Shown piece after piece: positions 38,324-50,963 of a DNA stretch of 51,205 nucleotides. Location: the NCBI GenBank assembly GCA_027596195.1, contig JADGJG010000075.1, forward strand, positions 1 to 51,205. The letters run 5' to 3'. The stretch's first letter is position 1. Every line of letters starts with the position of its first letter. Below the pieces are notes generated by a model. That model was not told the DNA's origin, searched no databases, and saw only the letters and a list, made by a program, of their open reading frames with translations. Both the position numbers and the translations under genes were made by a program. The DNA comes from Podochytrium sp. JEL0797. Taxonomy: Eukaryota; Chytridiomycota; Chytridiomycetes; Chytridiales; Chytriomycetaceae.

Positions 38324-41300
38324 ATGCTCGCGCAAACACAAATGGCGCAAACACGCACACTGACACCAAACCCTGGCGAGGCCGACGCGATAATAACTGA
38401 GGAAGAGTCCTACGGCCTTGTTTCGTTCTTTGCGGCCAAAGAGACGCTTGCGCTGATTGACGAAGTCGTCGCTGCGGCCAACGAGTCGCTTGCCTTGCTG
38501 AAGACTGGGACCACCCCGGATTCGGATCTGACGGAGCGAATGCGGCGCGTGGGATTGACGACGCTGCCGCAGCTGCTCGAGCGCTACCAGGAGTGAGTGT
38601 TTATTTCGCCTAGACTCTCCCTCGGAAACGCCAGGGAAGCCTTGCACACTCCCTAGGAAACAAAACCTAACACCCCCTAGACAGCCCACACTTCTCGACG
38701 CGCACCTCGAGGCTCTTGTCGATGCCCTCGCGCAGCCACTCCGCACTGCGATGGCTGGTGGCGCCGCGCACTCCTCCGCTTCGTGCGAAGTTCTCGGGGT
38801 CCTTTTCCACCTCGTTTATTTTCTGTGCAAAGTGCGTGGCGCAAAGACGGTCGTGCGCTTTCTTCCGCACGAGGCTGCCGACCTCGAACCCACCCTGCAC
38901 CAACTCAAAGCAACGCCGCATTCCTCGGCGCTGTGGGCCTCGCGCTACGTTTTGCTGCTGTGGCTGTCGCTGGTCGTCATCACGCCCTTTGACCTGTGCA
39001 AGATTGATTCGACCCTAGGCGGTTCTTCTTTTGACCCAAACGCGATCACCAATCAGCCCAACCTCGTCGACTCCCTGATTGACCAGGCAAAACACTTCTT
39101 GTCCTCGACCGGCAAGGAATACGAAGGCGCCGCGATGCTTCTGACGCGTTTGTTGACGAGGCAAGTTGTGCCCAGTTCTCTTGCCAAGTCGAAACTCGAA
39201 ATAGTAAACGGCATTCTCGAATCATAGACGCGATATTGTCGACTCCCATCTGCCCCCGTTCCTCTCTTGGTGCATCCACGAAGCCTCCCTGCTACACTCC
39301 GACCCCCTCCCCATGTCCTCATTCCGCCTCCGCGGAATCCTATACACCCTCTGCACGCTCTACAAACTGGGCCCACGAACCCTCCTGTTGCCGACATTGT
39401 CCGAAATCACACCCCTCTGCTCAACCGTGGCGGAAGGATCGATTGCGCAAACGAATTCATTGATTCGCAAATTGATTGTGAAACTCACGCAGCGCGTTGG
39501 ATTGTGTTTTTTGAAACCCAAGGTGGCCAAGTGGAGGTATCAGCGTGGGAGTCGGTCTCTTGCTGCGAATTTGGGCAAATCATCGGCCGGCACGCGGGCT
39601 GTTGCGGCTGCTGCTACTGCTGCGATGGACGAAGACGACGAAGATGAAACCGAAATCCCAGAAGAGATTGAAGAAATCGTGCACAGTTTATTGAACGGTC
39701 TCCGCGACAAGGACACGATCGTGCGTTGGTCTGCGGCCAAAGGCGTGGGCCGCATTTCGGCGCGGTTACCACAGGAATTCGCCACCGAGATTGTGGCGAG
39801 CGTGATTGCCCTGTTTGAAGAAGATACCCTCCCGCCCTCCGTTCCCGGGTCGACGGTTCCGAATCTGGCGGCCGTTTCGGACTCCACGTGGCATGGCGCT
39901 TGTTTGGCGGTGGCCGAGTTGGCGAGGAGGGGTTTGTTGATGCCGGAATGGCTTGAGAAGGTGGTTCCCTGGATTTCCCTCGCGCTGCTGTTTGACATGA
40001 AACGAGGGTCTCATTCGATCGGCGCGCATGTGCGGGATGCCGGGAATTACGTGTGCTGGTCGTTTTTCCGCGCATATGACCCCGTGTTGTTGCTGCCGCA
40101 TGTGCAGACGCTGTCGAGACGCTTGATTGTATCGGCCACGTTGGATCGCGAAGTGAATGTGCGGCGCGCTGCGTCTGCGGCGTTTCAGGAGGGAGTCGGG
40201 CGGTTGGGTGGATCCGGGGAGTGTGGGGCGATTGCGAATGGGATTGAGGTGGTGACGATTGCGGATTATTTTAGTGTTGGGAATCGCGTGGGGTCTGTGT
40301 TGGAGGTGGCTGTGACTTTGGCGGGGTTCGTTTTTGGTCTTCTTGTTTTCGGTTTTTAGAGAAGCCTCATTCGCTGATTCCACGCTCTTTTCTCATACAG
40401 ATACAAAGAGTACCGCTCTGGAATTATTTCGCACGTTGCTGAAGTCATGACATGTCACTGGGACAAGACCATCCGCGTGTTGGCGTCACAAGCCCTCTAT
40501 AAACTCACTTTCATTGATTTGAACTTGGTGTTGACGACCGTGTTGCCCGAGCTGGTGAGATTTGATTGTGGGATTTCGGTTTGTCAGTCTAATTTTGGTT
40601 TATGCACTTTGCAGATCCTCAAAGCCAATTCGTTCGATCTGGCCGTGCGCCATGGCTCCTGTTTGGCCATTGCTGAGATTTGTTTGGCGTGGTCTCAAAT
40701 CCGCAACGGGAGTCCCTCTACGGACGCGTCGACTTCTACAGAGCCACCGCTCGCGGCAACCTGGTGGACCGAAGAAGAAAACGAACGGTTTATTAAGGTA
40801 AACCTCCATTATAACCGGAAACCTTGTCCTCAACACATCCAAATACCAGCCCATCACAAACATCATCCCCACGTTCCCCCAATCCACACTCGACACATTC
40901 GGCGGCGACCTCACACGCATCGCACTCTGCCACCTCGTCGCGTGCCTCTCCACATCCAACTGGCCCTCCACCTACCGTCTCGACCCTTCGAAAGGATATG
41001 ACGCGTTCCTCGCGACCTGGTGGAAACTCGTGCATTCAACGCTTGAGCATCGCGAGGAGGGTGTGCAGGAGTATGGTGCGCGTGCTTGTGCCGCGTTGGC
41101 GGGGTATTGTTGGCCATGCACTGGCGATGCAGGAAACGCGCAGTTGTTGGAGGACTTGGTGAATACAATATGCACCAAGATTGCAATCGCGGAATCTTCT
41201 GCGGTAGTTATCCCCGGTGCGAGTCGCAGGGGAATGGTGGATCGGTTCCCGAGGAGGGGGTACGCGCTTGCGGTGGGGATGTTGCCGCAAGGTGTTGTGC

Positions 41301-42690
41301 GGGTGTTTGCGGGGCGGTTGGTGAAGGGTTTAGTGGGGTTGGTTGGGGCGGTGGTGCAAGGGGGTGGGGAAGAGGCGGAGGGGAGGAGGAATGGGGTTGC
41401 GGCGTTGGTGGGGGTGTATGTGGGGTTGGGTGTGGAAGGGATTTTGAGAGGTAAAAAAGTCAACTGGATTATTCGTGTCTCCCGTGAAGTTAAAATTTTT
41501 TTTCGCAGTGATTCCGCGGGATCTGTTTAGCGAATCCTTGCAAGCCTTGTTCATCGGCATGGAAGACTATAGCATCGATTCCCGTGGAGATGTTGGCTCA
41601 TGGGTCCGTGAATCGTGTTTCAAAGCCTGGCCCGTCCTCATCCCCTTATTCGACCGCGTCAACCACACACTCACACAAACCCAACAAATGTACCTCCACC
41701 CCGAAACCTGCGCACGCGCCGTCAAATCCCTCATACGACAATCGGTCGAAAAAATCGACCGCGTGAGGGAAGCTGCTGGGATCGCGTTACGCGCTGTATT
41801 GGATCTTAAAGGTGTGGATTTTGGAATCAGTGTGGAGGCGAGGGAAGCGGTTGCGGTCGCCGTGTCCGGGGACGTGAATTGGTTGAATACGGCGCAAGTG
41901 TATCCACGCATGGTGCCGCTTTTGCGGTTTAGCGAGTTTCGGGATGATTTGTTGGTCGGGTTGGTTGTGAGTGTGGGTGGGATGAGTGAGAGTTTGGTCA
42001 AGTTTAGTACGTTGAGTTTTGTTGCGTTTGTGAATGCGTTGGCTGGGGTGGAAGGGGAAGGGCTGACAGTGCAGAAATTCGTGCGCGATTTCACGAGCGT
42101 GTTTGCGAAACCGGCGGGGATTCGGGACAGGATTTCAGTGAGTTTGATTGAGGTGACGGATGTTTTGGTTGGGTGTGGGGCTGTGGCGCGGGTGTTGGAG
42201 GCGCCGCAAGGACTGAAAGAAGTGGAAGGGTTGTTTGATGCGGTCAAGAAGGAGGTGGTGAGGTGTAAGGATGTCAAGAAGGTGTTGGCGGCGATCAAAG
42301 TGTGAGTTCATTCTTTTTCTATTGTTTCGATAGACATGGGAATTAACGCGTTGCTGAGTTAGGTTTACTGGGTTCGCCACTCTATCCGGGGAAGCAGCCA
42401 CCAACGTCCGCAACAAAGCCTTGACCCAGCTCGTCGTCTACCTGACGCACACGTTCCCACGCGTGCGTCGCGCCACGTCGGAGGGTCTTTACATTGCATT
42501 AACAACTTGCGGGGACGAGGAACAAGCCGCGTATGAGGAATCTATCGATCAGATGGAGGACATTTTGCTAGCCACGAATTGGGATGAACCCGTCGCGCAA
42601 TTGAAGGACGCGAGGGCGAAAATGGCGGGGTGGTTGGGTGTGAAGCTTCCTGTTGTTGTAAAGAAAGCGGTGGCGTTGGCTGTACAATAA
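38324..42690 (+). CDS. TBCD: Tubulin-folding cofactor D (TBCD), copy 1
   Basis: Eight predicted exons: 38324-38592, 38681-39160, 39228-40325, 40401-40554, 40615-40797, 40850-41450, 41509-42301, 42363-42690; 3906 bases, 1301 aa. The second intron uses a GC donor (ACGAG|GCAAGT). TBCD hallmarks are RDKDTIVRWSAAKGVGRI, a HEAT-repeat run with DREVNVRRAASAAFQE, EDYSIDSRGDVGSWVRE, and the C-terminal GFATLSGEAATNVRNKA followed by FPRVRRATSEGLY. TBCD holds beta-tubulin and, with cofactors C and E, releases alpha/beta dimers; it also acts at centrioles and basal bodies. An acidic stretch (MDEDDEDETEIPEEIEE) precedes the middle HEAT block. AATAAA overlaps the stop codon. Confidence 0.93.
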
Positions 42691-43347
42691 ATAAATGTTG
42701 GCCGTGTGTCCGAAACTTGTTCGAAACCGCATCTCCGCCAAATCCCTCTTCCACCAAAAATCCAGAAAGTTCACGTTCAAACAACGCAAATTTATTCAGA
42801 TCCGGGAATCACGTGGTTATGATAGTATCCAGCCAAATAAGACAAAACTACTGCGTATGCCAGAATTACAAACCATACATACTGTATTTTTTGAAGAAGA
42901 AGCGCGTTTCGGAATTGTCAGATATGCAAATCCATCCGCCACCCTCCACCCTCAATTCTTTTTTTTTCAAAAATGTTTCGCCACTGACTGACCACCAACT
43001 GCCACCAACCTCCAAAGAGGATCCCTCCTATGACCACCACCAACGCCCAGCTCGCGAAAACTTCCGTTCTTGTTTCTAATATTATTTTTTTTCGTTCGTC
43101 ATCTTTATTTCATCAAAAGGGTGAGCAGACTGCCCCACTGGGCTCGTATTTATCTGGCTTGCACCAAGAGGATGATGGTTTGGCACTCTGTCAATTATGT
43201 CGCCATTTAGGACGTATAATACTCTATTTTGGTTCACGCGGGATAACGACGAGACGATTGCGTGGCTGGCGGGGAAAATCGTCGGGAAATCAGCGGGAAA
43301 TCAGACAAAATCGGTCATCACTCCCTGCCGCCCCACCCCACCTCCAA

Positions 43348-44169
43348 ATGAACACCCTCCCCTCCGAACTCCTAATCCTCATCACCTCCTTCCTCCACCC
43401 CCACCATGCAATGACCCTCAGCCTCACCACCCGCCGATTCGCATTCATCACATTCGATCGCCATTCCGCAATCTCCCATCTGCGTCTCATTCATGTTGAC
43501 TCAACCGATATCGAGGTGTCCGCCCTCAACCGCAACTACGCAATCGCTTTTATTGTGTGTTATGGATTCACAAAGTCCATCGAGAGGGTCGGAACCCGCA
43601 TGATTCCGTTGCTCCGAATTGCGCTGCAGCATCCGTTGTGTGACCCCGCTGCGGATGATAACGCACTCATCAAATACGCAGCTTACAACGGAAACGCTCA
43701 ACTCACATCCTTACTGCTACGCCATCCGAAAGTCGATCCCTCTGCCGACGACAACTTTGCCATCCGACAAGCCTCACGACTGGGCCACGCCGACGTCGTG
43801 GCGTTACTGCTGCGGCACCCGCAGGTGGACCCCGCGGCCTTCAACAACTATGCGATTCGGCTGGCCTGTCATAAGGGACATGCGCGGGTGGTGAAGGTGT
43901 TGTTGGAGTCGAGAAGGGTGCAGCCGGGGGTGAATGGGAGTTGGCCGTTACGGACAGCTTCTTATAGGGGGTATGGGGAGATTGTGGGGATGTTGTTAGA
44001 GTCAGGGATGGTGGATCCTGGGGCGAGGGTTGCGGCTGCGCAGGTGGGGGGTTTTAGCGTGGATGTGGGGGAACTTGAGAAGGGGGGAGGAAAGCGACTT
44101 TTGGAGCGAGTGAGGAATACATTCGATCGTATCAAACAAGTGTTTAGGAAAAGGATGAGCGTGATATAA
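43348..44169 (+). CDS. F-box-like/ankyrin-repeat protein, copy 2
   Basis: The protein is identical to copy 1 over all 273 residues (and over the longer 379-residue reading from 43030), and I saw no nucleotide change in the surrounding ~1.5 kb. What differs is the upstream context. From 42931 leftward the sequence is the 3' flank of TBCD copy 1 rather than the AT-rich region that precedes copy 1, so the two copies may be expressed differently. The stop is followed by the same short spacer to the SLC44-like gene. Confidence 0.8.
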   Translation: MNTLPSELLILITSFLHPHHAMTLSLTTRRFAFITFDRHSAISHLRLIHVDSTDIEVSALNRNYAIAFIVCYGFTKSIERVGTRMIPLLRIALQHPLCDPAADDNALIKYAAYNGNAQLTSLLLRHPKVDPSADDNFAIRQASRLGHADVVALLLRHPQVDPAAFNNYAIRLACHKGHARVVKVLLESRRVQPGVNGSWPLRTASYRGYGEIVGMLLESGMVDPGARVAAAQVGGFSVDVGELEKGGGKRLLERVRNTFDRIKQVFRKRMSVI

Positions 44170-44312
44170 AGTAAAGAATATGTTTTCGGACGGAATTGAC
44201 TCGGAAGTGGACGGAAGTGGAAATCTCTGCGACCCTTGCGCCGAAATTGTCACTCGTTTTTCCCTCTCGAAACCGCTGACGTCTCTCCAGATTCCACTTT
44301 CAAAAGAAGAGA

Positions 44313-46475
44313 ATGAGCAAGGGTCTAGAGAAACCCGACTATGCCACCAAGCCCATGGGCATCAACAACAAGCGCAAGTGTCACGACGTCATCTTTCTCG
44401 TCCTATTCCTCGTCTTTTGGTGTGGAATGTGGATTGTGGCCAATACGGCGATCAAGTATGGGAATCCAGCGTGGTTGTTGTGAGTATCCAAGGCGCTTTC
44501 ATTGCTTTGATCGCTTCGTATTCCCAATCTGATCGCGTTTTTTGTACAGACTTCCCATCGACTACCACGGCAACCGATGCGGAACTGACGTCACTTTCAA
44601 TGGAGTCAACTTACTGAACCTGCCGTACTTGTACTACACGAACCCGGTCTCGCCCACGACATTTCCTTCCGTCTGTGTCGCGTCATGTCCAACCGCTACA
44701 GTCTCCCCATCCTCTTCCTTCTACATCTGCGACTACGGCGTGAATCCATACGCGGGAGGACAAAGTCTGTCTTCCCTATCATCTGATTTCACGTGCGCTG
44801 CAATCATTATCAAGTCGCAAGAAATTGCTGGGCGGTGTATTCCCAACGACACCAGCATTGCGTTTTCGTCAAAATCGCTGACCACCGCATCCAACACATT
44901 GCAAACTGTGATTCAGGACGTGGAAAAATGTTGGCCGCTTTACATTGGGGCCGTGTTTCTGTCCTTGATTTTATCGTTCGTCTGGTGCTACTTCCTGCGG
45001 ATCGCAGCCAAACCCATGGTCTGGACGACCGTCATTCTCGTGAATATACTGCTTGGGGGTATTTCACTGTTCTGCTACTACTTTTGGAAACAAAAGGAAT
45101 ATTTATTGTTCGAGTCGACTGTCCCCGGACACGACGCGACGCCCGTGGAGTGGGAATACCAGACGGCCCGAGCCGGATGTTTCCTGTTTGCCGCGTTGTT
45201 TGTGATTTGTGTGTTGTTGACGATTTTCATGATCAAAAAGATAAGGATTGCGTGTGAAGTTTTGAAGGAGGCTTCGACGGCGATTGGGAAGATGCCTATT
45301 ATTAGTTGAGTTTTAAATTTTTTCTTTGTTGGCATATAGCTAAACGCGCGTGGTGGGTTGCAGTATTTTTCCCTTTGCTCCTCTGGCTTGCCTCCGTCAT
45401 CCTGCTACTGTATTTCATCTACATCCTCCTCTACATTGTCAGTATCAACACGAGCGTGACCCTCTCCGCCTTCAACGTGTCCATGACGCAAACCCAAGTG
45501 AACTACCTCCTCATCTACCACCTGTTTGGCTTCTTCTGGTGCTACGCCTTCTTCCAAGGCTTCAACCAGGTCACCATTGCGGGAGGATTCGCGACTTACT
45601 ACTGGACCATGGACAAGTCGCAAATGCCGCCGCATCCCGTCGCAAAGTCCATGTGGCGAACGGCGAGGTACCACCTCGGATCGATTGCTCTCGGAGCTTT
45701 CTTGATTGCCATTGTGCAGACGTTGAGATGTGTCATGTTGTTGTTCAAGAGGTTGGCCAAGAAGAGTAAGCTCAAGTTTTTGATTCCCTTGATCAATTGC
45801 TGTCAGTGCTACCTTGCGTTGTTGGAGAGACTTGTGAAGTGGATCAACAAGAATGGATACATTATGATTGCGATTGAAGGCAAAGCGTTTTGTGCGAGTT
45901 GCGGGGTTTGTGTTTTTGTTTCGTGTTTTTTTTTGGCTGGTTTCATTCCTGACGAAATAGTTCCCCATCGAAAAAATTAGTCGGCATTGGCTCTCATCAT
46001 CCGCAACGGTCTCAAACTCGTTGCCGTCGACCTCGTTGGTGACATGATCATCTTCATTTCCAAGCTCTGCATCACAGCCATGGTCGTGCTCATCTTTTAC
46101 TTCTTCATCAACTGGCAATCCACGTTAATCACCATCAACTTTATTTACGTTCCTCTCGCGGTGATTGGAATTATTGGGCTGTTTGTGTCGTCCGGGTTCA
46201 TGAGTGTGTATCACTTGGGAATTGATACCATCTTCATGAGCTTTTTGGAGGATTCCGAGAGAAATGATGGGTCTCCGGAAAGACCTTATTACATGTCTGA
46301 TGCACTCAAGAACATTATGCATGTCAGCAACAAGATGAGAGTTGAGTGCCGTCGTTTTCGTTTTCTGTTGAATCGTTTTATCCTGATTCTTTTTTCTTTT
46401 GATTTGAATATTAAGGAGGAAGATGCAAAGAAGAAGACGAAGCGTGTGGAGCCCATGGCGATGGAGGAGTATTGA
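44313..46475 (+). CDS. SLC44/choline-transporter-like protein, copy 2
   Basis: Predicted exons 44313-44479, 44550-45304, 45364-45905, 45981-46340, 46416-46475; 627 aa. Three amino-acid differences from copy 1 were seen: Ala to Thr in SPTxFPS, Phe to Leu in EYLxFES, and Val to Glu in ATPVxWEY. One T is missing in the second intron. The last acceptor is changed from TTCAG to TTAAG but is still AG, so splicing could continue. The frame is intact throughout, which favours a functional second copy. Confidence 0.9.
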
Positions 46476-46612
46476 GGGGATGGTTCGAGAGAGTACGCGT
46501 TTTTTTTCACCCCCTGCAGCAATGTACAGTTTTTCCTTCAGTAAGAATAGAATAGATCAAATCGGAGAGTACGTTTATTCTCGCTGGCGCACTTTTCCAC
46601 CCTCGGACAGAA

Positions 46613-49600
46613 ATGCTCGCGCAAACACAAATGGCGCAAACACGCACACTGGCACCAAACCCTGGCGAGGCCGACGCGATAATAACTGAGGAAGAGTCCG
46701 ACGGCCTTGTTTCGTTCTTTGCGGCCAAAGAGACGCTTGCGCTGATTGACGAAGTCGTCGCTGCGGCCAACGAGTCGCTTGCCTTGCTGAAGACTGGGAC
46801 CACCCCGGATTCGGATCTGACGGAGCGAATGCGGCGCGTGGGATTGACGACGCTGCCGCAGCTGCTCGAGCGCTACCAGGAGTGAGTGTTTATTTCGCCT
46901 AGACTCTCCCTCGGAAGCCTTGCTCACTCCCTAGGAAACAAAACCTAACACCCCCTAGACAGCCCACACTTCTCGACGCGCACCTCGAGGCTCTTGTCGA
47001 TGCCCTCGCGCAGCCACTCCGCACTGCGATGGCTGGCGGCGCCGCGCACTCCTCCGCTTCGTGCGAAGTTCTCGGGGTCCTTTTCCACCTCGTTTATTTT
47101 CTGTGCAAAGTGCGCGGCGCAAAGACGGTCGTGCGCTTTCTTCCGCACGAGGCTGCCGACCTCGAACCCACCCTGCACCAACTCAAAGCAACCCCGCATT
47201 CCTCCGCGCTGTGGGCCTCGCGCTACGTTTTGCTGCTGTGGCTGTCGCTGGTCGTCATCACGCCCTTTGACCTGTGCAAGATTGATTCGACCCTGGGCGG
47301 TTCTTCTGTTGACCCAAACGCGATCACCAATCAGCCCAACCTCGTCGACTCCCTGATTGACCAGGCGAAACACTTCTTGTCCTCGACGGGCAAGGAATAC
47401 GAAGGCGCCGCGATGCTTCTGACGCGTTTGTTGACGAGGCAAGTTGTGCCCAGTTCTCTTGCCAGTCGAAATTCGAAATAGTAAACCGTATTCTCGAACC
47501 ATAGACGCGACATTGTCGACACCCACCTCCCCCCATTCCTCACATGGTGCATCCACGAAGCCTCCCTACTGCACTCCGACCCCCTCCCCATGTCCTCCTT
47601 TCGCCTCCGCGGAATCATATACACCCTCTGCACGCTCTACAAACTGGGCCCGCGAAACCTCCTGTTGCCCACATTGTCCGAAATCACACCCCTCTGCACA
47701 ACCGTGGCGGAAGGATCGATTGCGCAAACGAATTCATTGATTCGCAAATTGATTGCGAAACTCACGCAACGCGTCGGATTGTGTTTTTTGAAACCCAAGG
47801 TGGCCAAGTGGAGGTATCAGCGTGGGAGTCGGTCTCTTGCTGCGAATTTGGGCAAATCATCGGCCGGCACGCGGGCTGTTGCGGCTGCTGCTACTGTTGC
47901 CATGGACGAAGACGACGAAGACGAAACCGAAATCCCGGAAGAAATCGAAGAAATCGTGCACAGTTTATTGAACGGTCTCCGCGACAAGGACACGATCGTG
48001 CGTTGGTCTGCGGCCAAAGGCGTGGGCCGCATTTCAGCGCGGCTGCCGCAGGAATTCGCCACCGAGATTGTGGCGAGTGTGATTGCCCTGTTTGAAGAAG
48101 ATACCCTCCCGCCCTCCGCTCCCGGGTCGACGGTTCCGAATCTGGCGGCCGTTTCGGACTCCACGTGGCATGGCGCTTGTTTGGCGGTGGCCGAGTTGGC
48201 GAGGAGGGGATTGTTGATGCCGGAATGGCTCGAGAAGGTCGTTCCCTGGATTTCTCTCGCTCTGCTGTTTGACATGAAACGAGGCTCCCATTCAATCGGC
48301 GCGCATGTGCGGGATGCGGGGAATTACGTATGCTGGTCGTTTTTCCGCGCATATGACCCCGTGTTGTTGCTGCCGCATGTGCAGACGCTGTCGAGACGCT
48401 TGATTGTATCGGCCACGTTGGATCGCGAAGTGAATGTGCGGCGCGCTGCGTCTGCGGCGTTTCAGGAGGGAGTCGGGCGGTTGGGTGGATCCGGGGAGTG
48501 TGGTGCGATTGCGAATGGGATTGAGGTGGTGACGATTGCTGATTATTTTAGTGTTGGGAATCGCGTGGGGTCTGTGTTGGAGGTGGCTGTGACTTTGGCG
48601 GGGTTCGTTTTTTGTTTTTTTGTTTTCGGGTTTTTAGAGAAGCCTCATTCGCTGATTCCACGCTCTTTTCTCATACAGATACAAAGAGTACCGCTCTGGA
48701 ATTATTTCGCACGTTGCCGAAGTCATGACATGTCACTGGGACAAGACCATCCGCGTGTTGGCGTCGCAAGCCCTCTATAAACTCACGTTCATTGATTTGA
48801 ACTTGGTGTTGACGACCGTGTTGCCCGAGCTGGTGAGATTTGATTGTGGGATTTCGGTTTGTCAGTCTAATTTTGGTTTATGCACTTTGCAGATCCTCAA
48901 AGCCAATTCGTTCGATCTGGCCGTGCGCCATGGCTCCTGTTTGGCCATTGCTGAGATTTGTTTGGCGTGGTCTCAAATCCGCTACGGGAGTCCCGCCACG
49001 GACGCGTCGACTTCTACAGAGCCACCGCTCGCGGCAACCTGGTGGACCGAAGAAGAAAACGAACGGTTTATCAAGGTAAACCTCCATTATAACCGGAAAC
49101 CTTGTCCTCAACCCATCCAAATACCAGCCCATCACAAACATCATCCCCACGTTCCCCCAATCCACCCTCGACACATTCGGCGGCGACCTCACACGCATCG
49201 CACTCTGCCACCTCGTCGCGTGCCTCTCGACAGCCAACTGGCCCTCGACCTACCGTCTCGACCCTTCGAAAGGATACGACGTGTTCCTCGCGACCTGGTG
49301 GAAACTCGTGCATTCAACGCTTGAGCATCGCGAGGAGGGTGTGCAGGAGTATGGTGCGCGAGCTTGTGCCGCGTTGGCGGGGTATTGTTGGCCATGCACT
49401 GGCGATGCAGGAAACGCGCAGTTTTTGGAGGACTTCGTGAATACAATATGCACCAAGATTGCAATCGCGGAATCTTCTGCGGTAGTTATCCCCGGTGCGA
49501 GTCGCAGGGGAATGGTGGATCGGTTCCCGAGGAGGGGGTACGCGCTTGCGGTGGGGATGTTGCCGCAAGGTGTTGTGCGGGTGTTTGCGGGGAGGTTGGT

Positions 49601-50963
49601 GAAGGGTTTAGTGGGGTTGGTTGGGGCGGTGGTGCAAGGGGGTGGGGGGGAGGCGGAGGGGAGGAGAAATGGGGTTGCGGCGTTGGTGGGGGTGTATGCG
49701 GGGTTGGGTGTGGAAGGGATTTTGAGAGGTAAAAAAGTCAACTGGATAATTCGTGTCTTCCGTGAGTTAAAATTTTTTGGCAGTGATTCCGCGGGATCTG
49801 TTTACCGAATCCTTGCAAGCCTTGTTCATCGGCATGGAAGACTATAGCATCGATTCCCGTGGAGACGTTGGCTCATGGATCCGTGAATCGTGTTTCAAAG
49901 CCTGGCCCGTCCTCATCCCCTTATTCGACCGCGTCAACCACACACTCACACAAACCCAACAAATGTACCTCCACCCCGAAACCTGCGCACGCGCCGTCAA
50001 ATCCCTCATACGACAATCCGTCGAAAAAATCGACCGCGTGAGGGAAGCTGCTGGGATCGCGTTACGCGCTGTGTTGGATCTTGAAGGTGTGGATTTGGGG
50101 ATCAGTGTGGAGGCGAGGGAAGCGGTTGAGGTGGCTGTGGCGGGGGATGTGAATTGGTTGAATACGGCTGAAGTGTATCCACGCATGGTTCCGCTTTTGC
50201 GGTTTAGCGAGTTTCGGGATGATTTGTTGGTCGGGTTGGTTGTGAGTGTGGGGGGGATGAGTGAGAGTTTGGTCAAGTTTAGTACGTTGAGTTTTGTTGC
50301 GTTTGTGAATGGGTTGTCGGGGGAGGAAGGGGAGGGGTTGACGGTGCAGCGGTTTTTGCGCGATTTTACGAGCGTGTTTGCGAAACCGGCGGGGATTCGG
50401 GACAGGATTTCAGTGAGTTTGATTGAGGTGACGGATGTTTTGGTTGGGTGCGGAGCTGTGGCGCGGGTGTTGGAGGCGCCGCAAGGACTGAAAGAAGTGG
50501 AAGGATTGTTTGATGCGGTCAAGAAGGAGGTGGTGAGGTGTAAGGATGTCAAGAAGGTGTTGGCGGCGATCAAAGTGTGAGTTGCACTTTTTTTTATATT
50601 GTTTCGCTTGGGGAATTTACGCGTTGCTGTGTTAGGTTTACCGGGTTCGCCACTCTATCCGGGGAAGCAGCCACCAACGTTCGTAGCAAAGCCTTGACCC
50701 AGCTCGTAGTTTACCTGACGCACACGTTCCCACGCGTGCGTCGCGCCACGTCGGAGGGTCTTTACATTGCACTAACGACGTGTGGGGACGAGGAACAAGC
50801 CGGGTATGAGGAATTTATCGATCAGATGGAGGACATTTTGCTCGCCACGAATTGGGATGAACCCGTCGCGCAATTGAAGGACGCGAGGGCGAAAATGGCG
50901 GGGTGGTTGGGTGTGAAGCTTCCTGTTGTTGTAAAGAAAGCGGTGGCGTTGGCTGTACAATAA
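46613..50963 (+). CDS. TBCD: Tubulin-folding cofactor D (TBCD), copy 2
   Basis: Predicted exons 46613-46881, 46959-47438, 47505-48602, 48679-48832, 48893-49075, 49128-49728, 49784-50576, 50636-50963. Every exon has the same length as in copy 1 (total 3906 bases). I counted about 34 amino-acid differences out of 1301, mostly conservative, clustered in exon 3 start and exon 7 (for example NALAGVEGEG against NGLSGEEGEG, and LKGVDFG against LEGVDLG). The GC donor of intron 2 is conserved. Indels are confined to introns (intron 2, intron 3 and intron 6), the pattern expected if both copies are under purifying selection. Confidence 0.93.

Larger units (their letters stand above)
34640..42931 (+). 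repeat. 8.3-kb tandem segmental duplication, unit 1 (8292 bases)
   Basis: Unit 1 carries three complete genes: F-box-like/ankyrin, SLC44-like and TBCD. Homology with unit 2 starts at CCATCCGCCACCCTCC (34640 against 42932; the base before differs) and ends at GTCAGATATGCAAAT (42931). Offset is 8292 at the left, 8291 after ~37030, 8289 at 38.3 kb, then 8277-8278 and 8273-8275 to the right, reflecting small indels in introns and spacers. Confidence 0.97.
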
